A program made the position numbers and the translations under genes. DNA of 64,000 nucleotides from assembly GCA_973895155.1 (NCBI GenBank), contig OZ316891.1, positions 16,182,001 to 16,246,000 on the forward strand, given 5' to 3'. Shown here one piece after another: positions 12,434 through 22,684 of this stretch. The notes beneath the pieces were generated by a model, which searched no databases, had not been told where the DNA came from, and saw only the letters and a program-made list of their open reading frames with translations. Origin of the DNA: Marsupella aquatica. Lineage: Eukaryota > Marchantiophyta. Position 1 is the stretch's first letter. Every line of letters begins with the position of its first letter.

Positions 12434-13550
12434 TCACAAGCCATCAGGTGGTGGAAGATAATACTTCTTAACTCGGAAGCCATTAATGCGCGTGTCCAGA
12501 GGGTCTCCACTTAGGGTATGCAATGTCAGGGATCCGTTAGGCCATACTTTCTTTACTGTGTAAGGTCCAATCCAATGAGTATGTAGTTTTCCAAGAAAGA
12601 ACATGTACCTTGAATCATATACTAAGACCAGATCTCCTTCCTGCAAGGTGGGTGTCTTTAGCTTCTTATCATATTGGAGCTTCCTTTTCTCTTGTTGGTG
12701 ATGGGTTTGCTCTAAAGCCAGCAACCGGTGCTCTTCCAACATATCCAGGGTTTCCAAGCGGGCAGAAAAACTCTCAGGTTCTATAGTTCTTTGTGGGGAA
12801 ACAATTCTCTCGGTGGGGATTTCAAATTCAATGGGAGTGACACTGTTAAAACCAAATGCCATATAAAAGGGAGTGTGAAGAGTGGTGATCTTCTCAGCTG
12901 TTCTGTAGGCCCACAGCGCAGATGGAAGTTTCAAGTCCCAATCCGTTTTGTGTGCCTCAACCATTTTGTTGAGTATCTTTCCCATTATTCCATTAGCGCG
13001 TTCAGTAAGTCCATTAGCTCTTGGGTTATAAGGAGTGGATTTGCGGTGTTTAATCAAATACTTACTAGTGATGAGTTCAATAGTATTGTTCAAAAAATGT
13101 AACCCTCTATCACTTACCAACTCCAGTGGGCAACCATAACGAGTGATAATATTTTCAAATAGGAAGCTAGCTAGCAGCTGTGGCAGCGTCATTCCGTCGT
13201 GTATGCTTAGCCTCAACCCATTTTGTCATATAATCCATGGCTAAGATAATGTATCTGCTGCGAATGTTCCTTGCTGCAGGGGATATGGGTCCAATGAAAT
13301 CTATACCCCATTTTTCGAAGGGTGAGAGTGGTAAGATGGGAGTGAGTGGCCATTTAGAAGTAGCTGTGGGTTTCCCCACTCGCTGGCATGGGTCACAGCT
13401 CTGAATATATCTGTAAGTGTCTCGGTGCATTGTGGGCCACCAATATCCCGCATCTTTGATCTTTTGAACTGTAGTGTTAACCGCATAGTGCCCTCCTGCA
13501 GTTTCGGTGTGTAGCGCAGCAATGGCTTGATTGGTTTCTCTTGCCTCCAA
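12434..13550 (-). pseudogene. Ty3/gypsy integrase of element C
   Basis: The translation has the HHCC zinc-binding region (H in HTETAGGHYA, C in CDPCQ). The catalytic core follows, with D in WGIDFIG, D in VSDRGLHF and E in NGLTERANGIM, then a C-terminal segment ending in RINGFRVKKYYLPPPDG. All three catalytic acids are visible. A frameshift between about 13167 and 13216, at a short duplication of gctagc, splits it into two ORFs. The upstream protease, reverse transcriptase and RNase H are absent. The family assignment is secure; the copy is defective. Confidence 0.92.
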
Positions 13551-14081
13551 ACACCGATGAAGTCTCTGGTTAGGAACTTTGAAAAATGAGAAGGCTATTT
13601 AAGAAAACATTTGTATCCCAGGAATTAACACTCACCAGCCCCCGGCTCCAATAATAACTTCCATTAGATTTCCTTAGGATCTTTGCCCTTCCTCTGTTGC
13701 AGGTGCTTCTTACCACATGTGTTTGCCTTTCTCTTAATAAGATTTGGGCTCTCTCTTTTTTCTGAGGGCGGCTTTTTCTCACCATCTCCTGAAAGATTTA
13801 ACTTTTAATTTCTGTTTTAAGCACCGTTTCGCCTTTCCTTTTTGGCTCTGGCTTCCTTTCTTTCTTCTCGATGAATGAGGGCTTTTTCTGGTTCCATCCT
13901 TTCTCTTATCATTCTTGGTGCATTTTCCACCGACAAGGGTATAACTTCTAGCCTTGGAAACACCCATTCTCCAGGGGAGGTCATGATTGCACTTGTCACT
14001 CCTTTGTCTCCAAAGATTTTTGTTGAAATTTAACCTTGATTTGGCATTCACTGCCTGGTTTTCAAACCAACCTTGATTTGT
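13551..14081 (-). other. Degenerate 5' internal region of gypsy C
   Basis: This stretch lies between the primer-binding site and the integrase, where gag and most of pol should be. Only short basic ORFs are present (for example 14051-13779, 90 aa), with no recognisable gag zinc knuckle or protease motif. It is consistent with a large internal deletion. Confidence 0.6.
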
Positions 14082-14099
14082 TCCCCGGCAGCGGCGCCA
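14082..14099 (-). promoter_or_regulatory. Primer-binding site, tRNA-Asp type
   Basis: The minus strand reads TGGCGCCGCTGCCGGGGA, 9 nt downstream of the 5' LTR. It matches the complement of the 3' end of plant tRNA-Asp(GTC) with one mismatch, a primer commonly used by plant gypsy elements. It sets the orientation of the element. Confidence 0.88.
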
Positions 14100-14108
14100 A
14101 AAATCTCA

Positions 14109-14247
14109 TGTAGTTTGCTATAGAGAACCAAAAGAACTCTTTTACGTCTCTAAACTCGGTATTCGTTCCCGTTAAGAACAAGATTGGGTTGGAAGGGTTT
14201 AATCTTAGCACTTAATCTTAGCTTTTCAAGTTTACTGTATATCCACA
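14109..14247 (-). repeat. Shortened 5' LTR of gypsy C
   Basis: This 139-bp TG...CA block repeats both edges of the 3.9-kb LTR. It joins them through a few extra bases and a repeated aatcttag, as expected of a deletion with short homology. Confidence 0.85.
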
Positions 14248-14409
14248 AGTTGACTCGGTCCGGGGCAGGTAATCTGTCAGAGGACGGACCAACGACAGTG
14301 GCTGAGGAGGAAGCGTTGGGGGCGTCCATTGAGGACCAGCCACCGGGGTCGTGACGGTGTAAGGGAGCCGTCCCTTTTAGGGAGGGCGGACGTGGAGGTA
14401 GGAGGCGTG
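14248..14409 (+). pseudogene. C-terminal end of the B1 LTR ORF
   Basis: This matches B2 at 31395-31553 and contains the final codons and TGA (about 14352) of the B-family ORF. It lies between the AGTTG duplication of gypsy C and the target site of MULE copy 1. Confidence 0.75.
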
Positions 14410-14417
14410 AGTGGGCG

Positions 14418-14512
14418 GGTATGATAGCCATGACAGAAAACAGAAAACCTGTTACCAGGGGTTTATTTTCTGTTACCAGTAAGCTTGTCCCTGTTACCAG
14501 TTTTGCCTGAAC
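14418..14512. repeat. Left terminal/subterminal repeat of MULE copy 1
   Basis: GGGTATGATAGCC is followed by gacagaaaacag and three copies or near-copies of CTGTTACCAG (about 14449-14506). The decamer recurs at the ends of the other family members, sometimes as CTGGTAACAG. Confidence 0.85.
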
Positions 14513-14658
14513 CATAACGTGCATATCCACCACTCTAAGGTGCATATCCACCACTCTAATGGCATAATTTTTCGGGGGCAATAAAGTTTAAAACAAACAA
14601 TTATTTTGTGCCATCCGATGGATGAAGTGTACTATCAATCCTCCATTGACACAACAAT

Positions 14659-14916
14659 TTATTGTAGAACCGAGTACGAGATCCCTGCGTAGAGATGCCA
14701 AAACCGTTCACCGTCATCAACATTGAACGTTGCAGCATCCTCGATATCATCAATGGATTTGAGCTCTCGAACAATGGCCTCAATGTCATTCATCTTCAAA
14801 TCAAATCTCCCGCAGAGATACCTCTCCCGGACCTGCTTGTACGTATCTTCCATGGGGACGGGGATAGTCACAATATCTTCAGAACCGAATCGAGAAAGAA
14901 CGATAGACCGAGACAT
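14659..14916 (-). pseudogene. N-terminal remnant of MULE transposase (copy 1)
   Basis: The sequence starting MSRSIVLSRFG aligns with the N-terminus of the copy 2 transposase, which starts MSRSIVLTRPS at 55755. It shares YLCGRF.L..NDIE and FNVDDGERFWHL. The remainder of the transposase, including all catalytic parts, is deleted, and the frame ends at 14659 next to the subterminal repeats. The start was chosen by homology. An upstream in-frame ATG at 14970 would add 18 residues. Confidence 0.85.
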
Positions 14917-15880
14917 GGTGAACAAAAACAAAAACCGAGGGCTATAGCGTTTGAAAGAAGAAAAGTTCATGGTATTGTTCAGCTTATATCTGTCGAACCT
15001 GGGAATTTGACGTTAACCGATCTGTTTGTATACGACATAAAACATAGACGATGGAGGATCCGTTGGCACCATAAATGATTTTTGTTGTTTTTTCCCCGAG
15101 AAGTCTGGATGTCAGACACGAACATATTGCTAAAAAGATCACCAACCTTACTTAAACAGACCATAAGATATGACAAGGTATTGTCAAATTTTAGTAGCGC
15201 CCGGCGCTAACTAAAATACGCCACTAAAAATGTGTCTGAAATCTCGACATTCCAAACTAGCGCCCGACACTAGTATAGAATAAATTCCCTGAAAATGAAC
15301 ATTATCACCACATACCAGGTGGTAATTGGGAATAAATGGTGCCTTCAAAGGATGGTTTTGATTGATTATGGATGATAAATGAACATTTATACTAGCGCCG
15401 GGCGCTAGTATTACATTTGAGAAATATTTCTCCGTAAACGATGTACTGAAGGATACTTTAATAAAATATGGGGGTGGAAAGGCCAAAATTTATGTCATAG
15501 CTCCTTCAAAAAAGACCTCTAAATTTCTTCCAGTTTATACTAGCGCCGAGCGCTATTATAAGCATACTCTAAATTGTTCACCTTGATGGTCATCATTAAT
15601 GCTAGCGCCTGGCGCTAGTATTGATATGATGTTAGGAAATGTCTTTAACGGTAACATTCAACGGTAACTTATGACTTCCGTGCGTGTTACGCATCTTCTA
15701 CCGTTTGATTTTGGTAATTAAACCTTCCGTATACAGACGTTGGAAACCGCCAAACATCAAAGCTAATGGCTTTCCTCTAGGTTATATCATCCTCCCGCTA
15801 GAATATATTACACGTTCAGAGATGATTATAGTTCCATAATTTCATTGTACGATAGTTCGTACGCTTCTAGAAGGAAGACG
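14917..15880. promoter_or_regulatory. Divergent intergenic region of copy 1 with five palindromes
   Basis: This lies between the divergent transposase remnant and the ParB-methyltransferase-like gene. It has no coding potential. Five palindromes lie between 15195 and 15617, and the equivalent region of copy 2 (54794-55754) has four. The position suggests a shared bidirectional promoter or control region; this is inference. Confidence 0.6.
15195..15617. repeat. Cluster of five 15-bp palindromes
   Basis: Sites are at 15195-15209, 15258-15272, 15393-15407, 15541-15555 and 15603-15617. Those at 15195, 15393 and 15603 are perfect TAGCGCC-N-GGCGCTA with the centre base C, G or T. The other two carry one or two mismatches. 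All are noncoding. Confidence 0.95.
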
Positions 15881-16686
15881 ATGGAGGTATTCCCCTCTTC
15901 TTCCAGAGGGTATAGTGGGGTTCCTGACCAAGAGCGAGCTTATTCTGAATCTTCGCAGTCTTCGTTTACTGGTTCAGTCTATACACGTCGTGTAACTCGT
16001 TCCTCAAAGTTGTTGCCGCTCACTTCTGTCAGCGGTGTTTTGGGTCCAAATCCTTTGCGAAGAAAGATGGACAACGTAGACACAATTGCGATCCAGGATG
16101 TTGCGGATTGCGCGCTTGCTGAGACTGATCTCATTTCGAAACATGTCATGTCTTTTGGAAAGGATTCTCGTGGATTTGACAAGGAGCCGCCTCGAATCCC
16201 TCTGTGTCGATTGGTTCACATGGAGGTGGTTCGTACTCTGCAGAAAGACAGCTCTTCCATCGAGAAGCTGAAAGACTCTTTTTGTAGTATGGGTTACAAC
16301 TCTTCAATAGGGATGCATTTCTATGTGCAGCCAACGAATGAGAACGAAATTGTTCTGACCTGTACCCAGGACATTCGTGATTCATGGGATCCAATATGGC
16401 AATTGGAGAACAAGAAGTTTGAGGCTGAATGCGAGGCTGACCCGGATTTTCTCGTCTTCAAGGATAAGATGTTCTCTGTATTCGATGGAAATCACAGGCT
16501 GTACTCTTGGACGCTTGTAACAGAGGAGAACCCGGACAATCCAAAATATCATCCTCGTGTGCTCTGTACAATATTTAAAGGAGACAAGGGATCTCTCATT
16601 GAAATTGAGGCAGCTATGCACACCGTGAATCAGTAAGTTCTCATGATTTCCAGTTCTTTCCTAAATCTTGCGAGTGCTGTATTTAC

Positions 16687-16701
16687 TAGCGCTCGGCGCT
16701 G
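16687..16701. repeat. Palindrome in intron 1 (copy 1)
   Basis: TAGCGCTCGGCGCTG lies inside the 123-bp intron 16633-16755. The homologous intron of copy 2 also holds one palindrome (53979-53993). Confidence 0.9.
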
Positions 16702-18120
16702 CTTATACATGAATTGTTTTTCATTGACTCTTACTCTCAACGTTTGTTCGTGTAGGCTTGGCCAAGCAGTTGTAGAGCCTTCCTGGATCCTGGATGCGGA
16801 CAGAATCAAACAAATTCTGGCGCATGACCTTGAGTATTACAGTAAACTGATTGACCTGGGTAATTTCAAGAAGTTTGAAAGCATTCGGCTGAAAACTCGG
16901 AAGGGGTCATGGTATACGAAGAAGATGCCACAAGAAGCACTTGTTTACATTCTTTGTACGTGAGAATAAGATAAAGTCGTACTCGCATCAATTCAAACTT
17001 GACATGGAGGCAGCGGAGGCTCAAGGGAGTCCATGGTCGGCGGAGGAGATTTCAAAACGGCATGCGGCCATGATGAAAGATGCAACCAAAGATTGGGCAG
17101 TGAAGTCTTCAAAAATTACGCCCTTATTAAGTCCTGAATTTGAAGATTTCCTCAGTACATGTGCAGAAATGTATGCTGTCACAGAGAGAAACAAGAGAGA
17201 GAAGAAGCCTGACACCGTTGTATGTACGATGGACCGCGCACGATTGTTCACCGCTGTTTCTGCTCTAGACCCAAAGTTATGAAGCACTTTACTTGTGGCA
17301 CATTGCAATCCTGAGCTGCGGAGACAGTTTTTTCACCCAGCAAGTGTTAACGATGATCCAGTCAAACAGTGGTGCCACACTTGGATCACTTGGAATAGTG
17401 TGGAGGGAATTGCTACTGGCATGTTACATTCATGTCTACGTAAAGTTGAGCAAACCATGCCCGCGAATAGATTGGAAGAGTGGAATTGTAGTTCGTTTGA
17501 TGATCTAGTTCAGTTTGTTACAAATGAATTCAAGAGATTTGGTGATTCCGTGAAGAATAAGTTCTTTCACACTATGTGGCCTTCAAAGTACCCTGACAAA
17601 GAAGATTACACCCAGAGAAACCAGAAGCGAGCGAAGAGGTTTGTGTATAGGTTCTACATGCACATGGAGGTAACCAAACCTGATTACTTCTGGGCATATC
17701 CTGCAGCTTTTATGAAGTGGATTTCAATAAGTGAAGATGATGCCTTGGCTGATTTGTACTCTATGTACCCCACGGAGGGCATATTTCCTCCGAGACCAAT
17801 GACAGAATGGGAGAGAACTCACTGCCCCTGGTATCTAGATACAAATAGATGGGATTCTCCTTTTGATCAAAGGGAAAAAGATGCCTTCCATAAGCTTTCA
17901 AAGTCTCAGATGCCAGCAAAACTTGTGTCCGACATGAAGCAGGGTCTACTTGACAATGTAGACAAGTCTGCCATAAACTTGCAAACTATCTGTGAAACAA
18001 CTGTTGTGCATGTGGACCAGAGTCGCAAACCTCGTGCGAAAGCCAAAGCGGAGCTAGCAGCACCGAGCGAGTCTACTAAATCTGGAAAGAAGAGTAAGTA
18101 TTGCTATCCATGATTTTGCC

Positions 18121-18187
18121 AGCCCCAGGCGCTGGCAAAAAATATTCTGTTGAGGGTATTCTCTTTCTTGGTTAGCGCCAGGCGCTA
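18121..18187. repeat. Two palindromes in intron 2 (copy 1)
   Basis: AGCCCCAGGCGCT (18121-18133) and TAGCGCCAGGCGCTA (18173-18187) lie in the 149-bp intron 18094-18242. The homologous intron of copy 2 also has two. Confidence 0.9.
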
Positions 18188-19896
18188 GCTTCTTTCAATA
18201 CTTTAAAAGTACTTATTCTAACTACGACCTGGTTATATTTTAGGAGGGAGGAAGTCTAATACGGTGGGAACGGGAGATACGAAAAAGGATGCTACACCTG
18301 AAGTTTCCGAGGCAAACACGGGAGCTCGATCGGACCCCATTACTCCAGTCGATAGAGGGAAGGTTATAGTTCCTATCGACGCCACGAGTACCAAGAAGAA
18401 ACGAAAGAGAGCTGTCGAAGGTGTCTCGCCATTGCATGGTTGAGACAAGCCTTTCTGAATTTTTTGACTCGACGTTCAACAAGGAGGAGAAGCCCGAGTG
18501 GGTTAGTGATGTGGAGAAATGGGGAAAAGACCTCGTTAAGTTGGGATTTAAAGAGAAGGGAGTTGTTTGGGGGGGAAAAGTAACATCATTTGGAGTGGAT
18601 GTCGGCTTCATTTACCTACCGACCGGGTTCAAACCATCTATCATTCATAAGAAGGTTCCTAAATGGAACATTCCAGATCACTCAATGGCTAGATCTTTTT
18701 TCAAATCCATGGATCCATTTTTATCAAATGATGGGTTCCTTGTAATTCTACACAATGGGGAGTACGATCCCATGTCGCAAGTCATTGCTGCCTGTCAGGA
18801 GTCAAGGAAATTTCAGTGTATATGCTCGCATAATGTTGTGATGTTTGACCCGATGTATGCGGCAAAGACAGACCGAGAGATGTTTACCCTCAGGCTTGAC
18901 ATATTTGGCCGAATTAATGGGAAATGTAAAATTCCCAAAGACCCCAAATTTCGGCCGCTGTCCATCAGTGAGGACCCTTCGGTTACCAATTTGATCGGAC
19001 TCTCTTCGCTCAAATCAGATCCATTCTCGCAAATGGAGTTTACTGGAAATGCTCGTTTGTCTGTGGGTTTTATGCAATCTGTTATAGAGCTTGTCACACG
19101 GCCTCGTGATATTTTTATGGATTGGACTGCTGGGTCTGGAGGCTCTTACATTGCTGGCGACTTATCTGGACGATTTGTACTCGGGATAGAACACCGGAAA
19201 GAATTTATTGAAACCGCTTCAAAGGTTTTCATGGATTTGTTGTCTCCCAAAGAGATTGCAGTGTTACCTCCACCTGTTCCTACTGCCGACAGAAAAAAAA
19301 GAGATAAGCTTCGGTCGGTTCTCAATTTTGATTCTGATGATAAATCGAGTGAAGGTGGAGAGGAACAAGGTACAAGAAACTCCAAGGAGGAAAAGGGAGA
19401 GCATCGTGCAGCTGCAGATGAAACCGATAGTGATGACTCTTCCGAGTAATGTTCATAAACTCGTAAGCTTCTTTCTCCATTCCCGTCAATTCATAACATT
19501 TCTTTTGTTGTTTTGGGGAAAGGCGCCTTACAAAATGGACTTTGTTATATCAGGTCAGAGTGGAATGCAAGGAGACGATTCAAACTGCGGAGGAAGATCG
19601 CGAGACACAACGTAGAAACACCAGAAAAACCGTTTGTTCTTCCCTCCTATGCAGAGAAAGCCGCAAGGAAAGTAGAAAGTGCAAGGACACTTTGCTGGGA
19701 AAACAAAGGTCTTCGGTTACGAAGGGGTGTTGACCGAAAGTTCATTAAACATCCTTATGTTGATGACTTCTCCCGCAGCCAGTACGTAAATGATGAGGCT
19801 GTGTCCACAGACAGATCCCAGAGTACAGATTCTGGTTCCGACTCAGAATCTTCGGAACCGTGAGAAGTAGTGGGTAGTTGAGGCTAAATCTTTTAG

Positions 19897-20017
19897 CAGC
19901 GCCCGGCGCTTGTAACATCTGTATTATTTCCCTCTGCTGAGGGTCCTTTTAAATTGTTGATTTCTCTCTACTTGTTGATTACTTTTGACTTCTGTTCTTT
20001 ACAAGCGCCTGGCGCTC
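19897..20017. repeat. Two palindromes downstream of the fusion gene (copy 1)
   Basis: Cores AGCGCCCGGCGCT (within 19897-19911) and AGCGCCTGGCGCT (within 20003-20017) both keep the full 13-bp palindromic core. Confidence 0.9.
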
Positions 20018-20164
20018 GCCAAATGGAATCTCTAAATGGCCGTTTAGTCTTTGTTGTTTCCTGTCAACGGTCATCGTCATTGGATACCAACTGCCATTTG
20101 GATTATGTTCTTTAGTCAGTCATCGGAAAACCGTTGGGGACCATAGTTTTGGGACGATGATTCC

Positions 20165-20500
20165 ATAGTTTAGGGACCGGGCGGAAGGGACGACTATAGT
20201 TTCAGTTTAGGTTTGTTTGGGACGACGAGAGTTGGGGACGTCGATAGTTGAGGACGACGATAGTTTTGGGAGGATGATAGAATGGGACGATAGAACGGGA
20301 CGATAGAATGGGAGGGGAGACTTTGTTTCGGGATGACGATAGAACATGACGATAGAACGGGATGATAGTTCATTTGGGAAGACTTTGTTTCGGGAAGACG
20401 ATAGAATGGGATGTTAGAGCAGGGCGATAGAATGGGACGATACCTGTTACCAAGGCGAAGATAGTTTCGGGAGGCAATAGAACGGGACGATGATAGTTTG
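20165..20500. repeat. Quasi-tandem GGGACGATAGAA-type repeat
   Basis: The motif gACGATAG recurs more than ten times at irregular spacing, with variants such as gggacgacgatag and gggatgatag. I did not see it in the corresponding part of copy 2. Confidence 0.75.
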
Positions 20501-20648
20501 ATGGTCGTTTCGGAACGGTAGTGTACGCGGACCTTTATCTGGCATCTTAGTCTTCGTGGACCTTTCTTTGACCTTTGTCGGCTATAGCACTCGTGGACGA
20601 CGTTCTTACGGGAGGAGAGGTTACATATTAGATCGGGATCTTTGAAAC

Positions 20649-21109
20649 ATGGCGAGTCAGTATGAGCCAATGGATTGGGAGGCAACTTTTCGTCCTTCTC
20701 GTGTGCGTCCGAAAGAGAGCCATTTCAGCTCTTTTGAATCGCGGATGGAGACTAAAGAAACTGAAACTTCCACTTTTTGGAACCGTCATGCTCTCCCGTA
20801 TGATGAGGCTATTAGTCCTAGAGAGAAAAACATCCCTTGGATTGTCGATTCCCCTGCGCCTCCGTTCTCTAGTCGGTTTTCGTCTCACCCGGGAGTTCTT
20901 GTTGATGGGGTACTCCCAATCGATTGAAGAGTACAAGAAATGTTCGGGCGAGTTGATTTTAAGGACAGTAATATTCCTAATGAACATTTTACAAAGGCTG
21001 TTCGTCGAGGACCTTCAGAGGGATACGTTCATTTGCGTGGTCTTGGCTTCAAGAAAGATCGGCGGAGAGAAGCAGCAGGAGTGGATGATGATTGCAACTC
21101 GGAAAGCTA
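20649..21109 (+). pseudogene. Small conserved ORF of the MULE family (copy 1)
   Basis: One frame of 153 codons starts with MASQYEPMDWEATF and ends with AGVDDDCNSES, interrupted by a single TGA at 20925-20927. Its last about 45 residues match a minus-strand frame in copy 2 (50174-50350). Shared positions include YV..R..GF..D and G.DD.C.S. The product is hydrophilic, with no known domain that I can name. It is a third coding unit on the same strand as the fusion gene, 785 bp downstream. Confidence 0.6.
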
Positions 21110-21142
21110 GATGGAAATTTTGTTTTGCTGATCGCTTTAAGC

Positions 21143-21382
21143 TAGCGCCGGGCGCTGCTAAAGTTTTCCGGATTTTGTGGCATTGAAGTCGACCTTAGCT
21201 CTGGCGTTAGGGTTTTCCCGGTTGTCTACTATTTAGGTTTTGGCTAGCGCCGGGCGCTATTGAAACGACAACGGATTTTGTGGGAGGGAATGGATCTTGA
21301 CTATGTTGTCTGGGTTTGGACGCATCTTGTCTCCAAGAAACGACTAGTTTTCTAGTTAGTTTTTGGCTAGCGCCGAGCGCTG
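21143..21382. repeat. Three palindromes near the right end (copy 1)
   Basis: Sites are at 21143-21157, 21245-21259 (perfect) and 21368-21382, all in noncoding DNA after the small ORF. Confidence 0.92.
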
Positions 21383-21718
21383 TTCATGTATTAGTCGAAA
21401 ACCTCTGACGGTGTCGACCGTGACTTCATGGATGGGATTTTTAGGCCAGATTGTTGATGTTGATAACTGCATTTTGTATCACTTAAGCCGAGCGCGTTTT
21501 CTATTTTGCGATAATATATGCGAATGTTTTTTCCGGCCTTTCTTTTCTACTTGTATTTGTCTTGGATTTTGTGTATCTCAATTGGCAGCCGTCTTTTATG
21601 TTTCAAAAAATTGTTTCCGTGTTGTTCTTTTATTTATCACGAGGGTTTGGTGGTTTTGCTTTCTATTCTTGTACTTTCAAATGGAGATTTTGAGACCTTT
21701 TTTTAAGATCACTGTTCA

Positions 21719-21819
21719 CGACCATCCAAACACTGTTCACTAGTAACAGCTCCTTTTAACTGGTACCAGAATCTGTTTCCTGTTACTGTTATCTGTTTGC
21801 TATCGTTTGTAAATTCCCC
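21719..21819. repeat. Right terminal/subterminal repeat of MULE copy 1
   Basis: The element ends TTTGTAAATTCCCC, the inverted counterpart of GGGGTATTTACAAA at the remnant end (40825). Inside it lie CTGTTACTG, CTGTTTCCTG and ACTGGTACCAG variants. Confidence 0.85.
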
Positions 21820-22679
21820 GAGTGGGCAGGGCGGGCGCTGATCTCCAAGTTTAGACTAAGGATCAGGACCAGGAGATGGCCCTGACACTTAGATTAGTGG
21901 GATTGCGGATCCACGAGTGAGGGCGACACTTGTGCTCTTGCCTCGCTGTACATAGGTAGATTATAGTTAGGTAGATTACAGTAAGTAGATTAGGCTTACG
22001 CTGCAAGGAATCAGGCAGATCCACAACCAGGATAAGTACCTGGGCTGCGGGGAGTTAAGGGCCTCTTCTTTAGCAAGTTTTTAGTTGCACCAGCAGGGCT
22101 GGGATCAAGTAGTAAGAGAAGCTCTCGGTTAGTTATATAGTGACCCTTGTGTATATTCATGTTTCCTCATACCTAAGAACTGAATAGAGTTGGCCTCACG
22201 GCTTAGTTCGCAGAGCTTGTGTATCAGATGTACTGTTTGTATGGCAAGTGCAAGGTATAACTCAGTCAGAAGGAGTCATTTTGCTATTTGTGTGTCGCAT
22301 TAACTTGTGTGAAGAGTGCCCACATCAATGAAGGGAAGTAGCAAGGGAGTGAGAGATGGATGTGTCGAGCTGAGAGAGGTCTTAGCGGCTTAACCAAGCC
22401 AAATTGGGGATCATTCCGGCGGCGAAATCCAAACATACCTAATGGAAGACCAGGAGAGGAATACAAGGGAGGGCCTAGAATAGGCCAGCTAAGTATCTCA
22501 TGACCCGATGAAGGATTTGTCCAATATATGTGTGTAAAATGTTAATCGTAGTAGTAGAGGAGATTAGCAACGTCCCATGCCGCTAAGCCGCGGAAACGGC
22601 CTCGTCAAGAACAAAACCTGCGGGAATCGGCTTGTGCGGGGGGGTTTCTTGGGTTTGGGGCGCCATGGGACGCACCACA
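21820..22679 (+). other. 3' noncoding part of B1
   Basis: This matches B2 31554-32393 and contains the GTAGATTA-rich stretch and the LTR end. Short ORFs here are not supported. Confidence 0.7.
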
Positions 22680-22684
22680 AAATG

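Larger units (their letters stand above)
8474..14247 (-). mobile_element. C: Ty3/gypsy LTR retrotransposon, internally deleted
   Basis: It begins TGTAGTTTGC and ends TATATCCACA, flanked by AGTTG at 8469-8473 and 14248-14252. It is oriented on the minus strand: right-hand 5' LTR (14109-14247), primer-binding site, a short degenerate region, integrase, polypurine tract, then a very long 3' LTR (8474-12404). Protease, reverse transcriptase and RNase H are missing. The two LTRs share about 84 bp at one side and about 35 bp at the other but differ in length, 139 versus 3931 bp. Confidence 0.9.
15881..19863 (+). pseudogene. ParB-like / DNA-methyltransferase-like fusion gene, copy 1
   Basis: Predicted exons are 15881-16632, 16756-18093, 18243-19445 and 19554-19863, with GT-AG introns (GTAAGT, GTAAGT, GTAATG donors). 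The start is set by homology with copy 2; an in-frame ATG at 15845 adds 12 residues. Exon 1 encodes a ParB/sulfiredoxin-like fold: IPLCRLVHMEVVRTL, then DGNHR at 16484-16498. Exon 3 carries a beta-class methyltransferase-like core with YLPTG at 18613-18627 and DWTAGSG at 19120-19140. Exon 4 is basic. Defects are a 4-bp insertion near 16956, TGA at 17280-17282, and a deletion with frameshift near 18420. Exon 2, minus the 4 bp, equals copy 2's corrected length (1334 nt). Confidence 0.8.
19864..20648 (+). other. Noncoding spacer in copy 1 with palindromes and a GGGACGATAG-type repeat
   Basis: No supported gene lies here. It holds two palindromes and a quasi-tandem repeat, and separates the fusion gene from the small downstream gene. 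Confidence 0.5.
14418..21819 (-). mobile_element. Mutator-like element copy 1 with ParB-methyltransferase-like gene
   Basis: The element is bounded by GAGTGGGC at 14410-14417 and 21820-21827, an 8-bp duplication. The unoccupied site is present in the sister copy B2 at 31554-31561, which proves the insertion limits. The ends are imperfect inverted repeats (GGGTATGATAG and, reversed, GGGGAATTTAC), followed by CAG/AAACAG- and CTGTTACCAG-rich subterminal sequence. Strand is given by the transposase remnant. Gene order matches copy 2 in reverse. The transposase is reduced to its N-terminus, so the copy is nonautonomous. Confidence 0.92.
2344..22679 (+). mobile_element. B1: TG...CA unit (solo-LTR-like) with ORF, carrying three nested insertions
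   Basis: It begins TGTGATGCC and ends GCACCACA, flanked by the 5-bp duplication AAATG (2339-2343 and 22680-22684). This is the hallmark of integrase-mediated LTR-element insertion. After removal of three insertions (3603-6036, 8474-14247, 14418-21819) the unit is about 4.7 kb. It is colinear with B2 (27752-32393), which has its own 5-bp duplication. No pol gene, primer-binding site or second terminal copy is present, so it is best read as a solo LTR containing a long ORF. It landed inside the 3' ORF of gypsy D. Confidence 0.85.

Noticed and set aside
14082-14099. tRNA-Asp gene fragment
   Set aside because: Only the 18-nt complement of the tRNA 3' end is present, next to an LTR, so it is a primer-binding site.
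15195-15617. CRISPR-like array (regularly repeated palindromes)
   Set aside because: Repeats are 15 bp, irregularly spaced, scattered over introns and both element flanks, with no leader or cas genes.
15881-19863. Bacterial contamination as the source of the ParB/methyltransferase-like gene
   Set aside because: The gene has several GT-AG introns, occurs in two diverged copies, and lies inside elements with target duplications nested in plant-type retrotransposons.
20194-20685. Minus-strand 163-aa ORF opposite the GGGACGATAG tract
   Set aside because: Its composition follows the repeat (SILSPCSNIPFYR-like), so it is a repeat-derived frame.
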